This document shows, piece after piece, positions 60,074 through 64,000 of a stretch of 64,000 bases of DNA. The notes under the pieces are model-generated. The model did no database searches and was not told the DNA's origin. It saw nothing but the letters and a program-made list of their open reading frames with translations. Source of the DNA: Mercurialis annua (taxonomy: Eukaryota > Streptophyta > Magnoliopsida > Malpighiales > Euphorbiaceae); contig NC_065570.1 of assembly GCF_937616625.2 (NCBI RefSeq), positions 70,211,665-70,275,664 on the forward strand, in the 5' to 3' direction. The position numbers and the translations under genes were made by a program. Positions within the stretch are counted from its first letter, which is position 1. The number at the start of each line of letters is the position of its first letter.

Positions 60074-61006
60074 TCCTTTTATTCTTTCATACCTTAAATT
60101 TTACATGTAGATGATAAACATGATGCAACATATTGAGACTTGGGTTTAGTTTTTTGTTGGGAAATTGTATTAACACATAGAAGGTCGGATCAATTAAAGT
60201 TGGCTAGCTATTGTTTTTGAAATGAAAAATGATCAGTACTATTCTTACTGCTCCTGGGTCTTGTTTAGATGGGTTCATGCATATATTTAGGGGTATAATC
60301 GAGTCGAGTCGAGAAAGTGTCAATAGCTCGAGCTCGATTCGGCTCTAAAATCTAAAAGGTAGAAACACGACTAGAACGCGATCGAGTTTCATTTTAGGAA
60401 TTGACTTTGAATTCCGTAAAATAATTGAAACTCAAGCTCGACCAGGCTCGATTATTTGTATAAATAACAAAAAGTTAAATATGAACGTAAAAATAAAGTT
60501 ATTATTATAAATATATATAATTATAAAGGATATAATAGAAGTATAAATTGACAAACCATTTGCGAGTTTATGGAGTCGAGTATTTTCATATTCCATTCGG
60601 CAATTAACTCGAGTTTGACTCGACATTCCTCAAGTGAATTTTGAATATTTTTCGAGTTGGTTCAAGTGATTCGCAAGTTAGCTCGACTCATTTTCACCTC
60701 TACATATATTCATGGATCCCATCCCACCAATCAGTCATGTTGGAGTATTTACTTTGTTCATTTTGGAATTACTCTTTTTGTAAGTAAATTGAAGTCTCCA
60801 TTTGAGTTACAAAACCACTAAACGATGTCGTATTCCAAGACGCTGTTCTCACTTTTCTTCCACTTGGAACATATTAAGCCGCTTACAGAAATTGCACGAA
60901 GTTCCATAATTTTCTCTCAAATCTGCAAACTTTCGAGCTTCCATTATACTAGGATATAAAGGAAAAGAAAGAGAAGATAAGAAGAAGGGAAGCCCAGTTG
61001 TGAAGT
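60074..61006. other. Intergenic region between GUX and RimP-like genes
   Basis: The first 200 bases are presumably the GUX 3' UTR. A hAT MITE fills 60288-60702, and the remaining 300 bases must hold the promoter and leader of the RimP-like gene. No other feature was found. Confidence 0.65.
60288..60702. mobile_element. hAT MITE with 8-bp TSD
   Basis: A 415-base element is flanked by perfect 8-base repeats, CATATATT, at 60280-60287 and 60703-60710. The left end is TAGGGGTATAATCGAGTCGA, and the right end on the other strand is TAGAGGTGAAAATGAGTCGA. An 8-bp duplication and TAGGGGTG-like ends define hAT. CTCGAG/GAGTCGAG motifs recur through both arms. Confidence 0.88.
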
Positions 61007-63131
61007 ATGGATTTGGTTTCATGTTGGTATATGGGAATTCCTACAACTTCAATTCCACCCCCCACCAAATTCACCTACTCTTCTTCTCCCTTCAACCTTA
61101 ACTTCACATTTCCGGTTCATTCTATTTCAGTCAAATCCTTTACTCTTTATGCCAAGAAGACAAATTCACAGCCTGAACCACTACTTAAACCAACCCTAAC
61201 TGAAGAATTATCATTGCACAATGATGATGAAGAAGACGAGCAGCTTCTTCTTGATGACCTGGATGAAGGTACTTAATGGCCCATTTTCTTTCTTTTGGCT
61301 CGCGACAAAAAACAAACACATTATTTTTTATATTTACTTCTTGCTGAAGTAGTACTAGTAAACATTATATTCTTGGTGAAATAACCGAGTTTAGCAACTG
61401 TTTATGCAATGAAATGTCTATTAATCCTTTTTAGTGTTGGCCAGGAGTCAAGGTAATATGGTAAAAGATTGAAACTTTTATTTGAGTTCTAAATGTAATC
61501 TTCTTTGTTTAGAGGCATTGATTGATGGAGAAGATGAGGATATTGAAGATGACTATCTGGATGATGAAGCAGAACTATATGTCAGTCAAATGCCAGAAAT
61601 TTGCACAGCATCCTTATTTCATGGCCTGAAATTAGACCATTTGCTCACCCTGTTCCTCTTTTTTTGAAGGTTGGAGATGGAAGCGGAGGAGGTGGAATTT
61701 CCCTGGCTGGGACAGGGTGGGACAAAGAAGTGCTAAGAATAGCTGAAGAAGTTTGTAACTCGTTTGATGGCGAGCTCAAAATGTATGCCTTTAGGACATT
61801 GCTAAACTCCGCCGTTCAAGTGCGCATTGAAAGGCTTACAAATAAGTAAGCACTGCTTCTCTTTTGATATGCGATTTTGTCCTAAGCGGTGATCAGAGGG
61901 GCACGAAAGTTGAGAGAGGTTTCACTTGTCATTCTCTTGGTATATTGTTCGTGCTTAGCCATAGCCATAGCCATAACACAAATGAACTTTTTCATAGGAG
62001 TATCAGTATTGTGCTTTGGCCATATTGGTTGTGCCTTTGTCACACTTGAATTTTGAAATTACCTATATAATGCTATTTTCTTAAGTTTTTAATAATAGTC
62101 TTGATATTTATTTCTACTAAACCATGAAATCATACCAAAGGGCTGTCTCCGTAATGGAAGTATCATGAAATGGATTTCTTCCAACGTTAGAGGCGATCTC
62201 TTGATCTCAAAAAAGCTTTTTCTTTTAAGTTTCTTAGGACTTCAACCTGTTCTTATATCTTACTTTAACAAGTGGAATGACTTGAGATATATTTCTGAAT
62301 GTGATTGATAGCTTTATTTGTTTAATGATTTCAACTATTTGTGTTCTGCCCTCGTAAGTGGTCATGAAAGTAGTTCTTTGGTAGTGTAATCCTATTAGTT
62401 ATTCCTTTGCTGTAAGAAGTCGCTTCTTGACTTCTAATTCAGAATGATACATTGTAGGTCTGGCTCTCCTAGTATGGAAGATATTGAAGCCTTCTCTACA
62501 GCCTATAGAACACGGCTGGATGAAGCTGAGCTTGCTAAAACAATACCAAATAATCTATCTTTGGAGGTGAATGACCTTTTTAATCCTTTTTTCTTTGCTT
62601 GGTGATTATTTTGACATTGCATGTCGCATAGATGGAGTCGCTCCTTTTCATACAAATCACATATACAACTAGCGCTCATATTCTCCAAGCTAACATATGT
62701 TTATTTTCGTTTTAGAGCGGGATATGTGATGGTTAATTTCTAAAAGATAAAGCCTGAATGATTTTCTCATAACTTGCTAATTTTGACACTTCTAAGGTCT
62801 TGATAGTAGTGTTTCACTTCAGGTATCTTCTCCTGGTGTTGAACGAGTTGTTCGAGTTCCAGACGAGCTAGATCGGTTCAAGGACCGATCTATGTATGTA
62901 AAGTATGTCGGTGAAGTATCCGGAACAGAGTCATCTTCAGAAAGTGATGGTGTTTTCAGGCTCATTTCATACGACATTGAAACAGAATGTTGCACTTGGG
63001 GTCTGGCAGATGTGAGGATAAATAGAGAAAAGGCTGGGAAGGGAAGACCACTTAACAAAAAGCAAAGAGAGTGGCGCTTGAACACACCCTTTAATTCCCT
63101 GCGATTGGTCCGAATATACTCAGAAATTTAA
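61007..63131 (+). CDS. Plastid RimP-like protein (UPF0090/DUF150)
   Basis: Five exons, 61007-61268, 61513-61580, 61670-61845, 62458-62566 and 62823-63131, give 307 residues. The first 50 or so residues are rich in Ser, Thr and Pro and read as a plastid transit peptide. A very acidic stretch (about 67-108) follows. The RimP-like part starts with EVLRIAEEVCNSFDGEL, continues with MEDIEAFSTAYRTRLDEAE and holds the family hallmark LEVSSPGVERVVRVPDE, with SSPG at 207-210. Bacterial RimP helps assemble the 30S ribosomal subunit, so a role in plastid small-subunit maturation is the natural inference. The acidic extension is absent from bacterial RimP and its role is unknown. The GUX gene directly upstream, in the same direction, recalls a conserved pair. 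Confidence 0.9.
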
Positions 63132-64000
63132 GTATTACCCTCTGCTCAGGCAAACTTCTAGAATCCTTCAGGTGTACTATTCTATGTTGCACGGAAACTT
63201 ATGGGGTTATACATTTCAGATCCAGAAAGGCTTCTGAAATTCCGAAACATCATCTCTATAGGTAAAGCTATCTCAAGAGTCAAGGGTGTAGTTCTCATTT
63301 ATGCACCTGTCTGATAACTCCAATATGTACCATAGATATATGTACATGTTTCAATAATTTTTGATATTAAATTTCTGAAGAATCAAATGTTTGATGAAGT
63401 GAGGGAAGAAAATGGACAACCATGCACAATTGGTGAATTACATTTTGGAACATATCTATGCTATAAGAGCTTGGTATCCTTCCGATTAGCCGGAATAAAG
63501 ATTTCAGTCTATTTGTTGAAACTTATACTGCATGAACAAAAAGTTAGCATTTACTTCTCTTTCTAGCCATTGAATTGATGGACGGTAGATCCAAAGTTTA
63601 AGCAATGTGTGAATGACTCAAACTTGTATTGAAAATTTGTTTGTTTTTTTCCAACAAGCTAAAGATGGCAAAGCTGCCTAATGTATACAACGACAAAGTA
63701 CTCACAAGTGTAAAATTTCCTATTTTGGCAGTGAATACATTTTGTTCGAGAACATACAAATTTATGCCTAGTGACTATAGACATCTAGCAATGTGTAATA
63801 ATTTGGTAAAGCCTTTAGAATTTGACGCTCAAGTGGGTAGGGGAGATGTCAAAGTATGGACTCATTTTTCTGCAAGAAGCTTACGGGTATACGAGGGTTT
63901 ACGGATAAACGCCTTTCTCAGCTTTTTTCCAGGCTGTAATTTTCAGACAAGAGGTGAATCTAAACATCTGCTCATGCAGTGACCATGGGCTGGTCAGAGT
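63132..64000. other. 3' flank of RimP-like gene
   Basis: The first few hundred bases are probably 3' UTR, with AT-rich stretches near 63300-63370. An open frame of 117 codons at 63629-63982 shows no recognisable domain. The window ends without a new gene that I can support. Confidence 0.5.

Noticed and set aside
63629..63982. 117-codon open frame near the end of the window
   Set aside because: No domain, no splice context and no codon bias that I can see. It lies downstream of the RimP-like gene, in AT-rich sequence. I cannot exclude part of a gene extending beyond the window.

Overview
The window is nuclear DNA of a flowering plant, most likely a eudicot. Genes have several short GT-AG introns, intergenic DNA is AT-rich, and many small DNA transposons and SINEs are present. 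The products are plant-specific: plastid-targeted proteins, a BURP protein, a xylan glucuronosyltransferase and an LRR receptor kinase. I cannot name the species. I see no rRNA, functional tRNA gene, CRISPR array or intact retrotransposon.

Layout, with exon structures that I assembled by hand and checked for frame and splice consensus. Kilobases 0-3.8 are non-coding, with a foldback element in the promoter of the first gene. At 3.9-7.3 (+) is an LRR receptor kinase of the RGI/RGFR (root meristem growth factor receptor) type. At 11.3-15.7 (-) is a plastid peroxiredoxin-like protein in nine small exons. From 15.7 to 26.3 is a gene-poor, transposon-rich tract with CACTA, hAT-like and foldback elements and a SINE. 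At 26.3-29.3 (+) is a glycolipid transfer protein. At 29.6-33.3 (-) is a KORRIGAN-type GH9 membrane protein that has lost its predicted catalytic acid and base. At 36.1-37.6 (-) is a BURP-domain protein. At 39.2-42.0 (+) is a DUF218/YdcF-like membrane protein. At 43.7-45.0 (-) is a pathogen-related protein. From 45.0 to 50.7 is another transposon tract with a 1.3-kb Mutator-like element. At 50.7-54.4 (-) is a LAZ1/DUF300 membrane protein. At 57.5-60.1 (+) is a GUX/PGSIP glycosyltransferase. At 61.0-63.1 (+) is a plastid RimP-like protein.

The genes do not form a pathway or cluster. Two share a cell-wall theme (GH9 and GUX). Two are linked by literature on cell death: LAZ1 was found as a suppressor of acd11, and ACD11 is a GLTP-fold protein. 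The RimP-like and GUX genes, and the peroxiredoxin-like and GLTP genes, recall adjacent gene pairs on Arabidopsis chromosome 1. That is from memory and was not checked.

The strongest observations are: (1) the GH9 gene carries Asn and Gln where the catalytic base and acid should be, plus a GC-AG intron and a 9-bp-TSD Mutator-like element in an intron; (2) a group of related long-inverted-repeat elements lies in the GLTP intron, directly after the BURP stop codon and between genes; (3) many MITEs and SINEs still have clean target-site duplications, which allow family assignment. I found no clearly new biological system.
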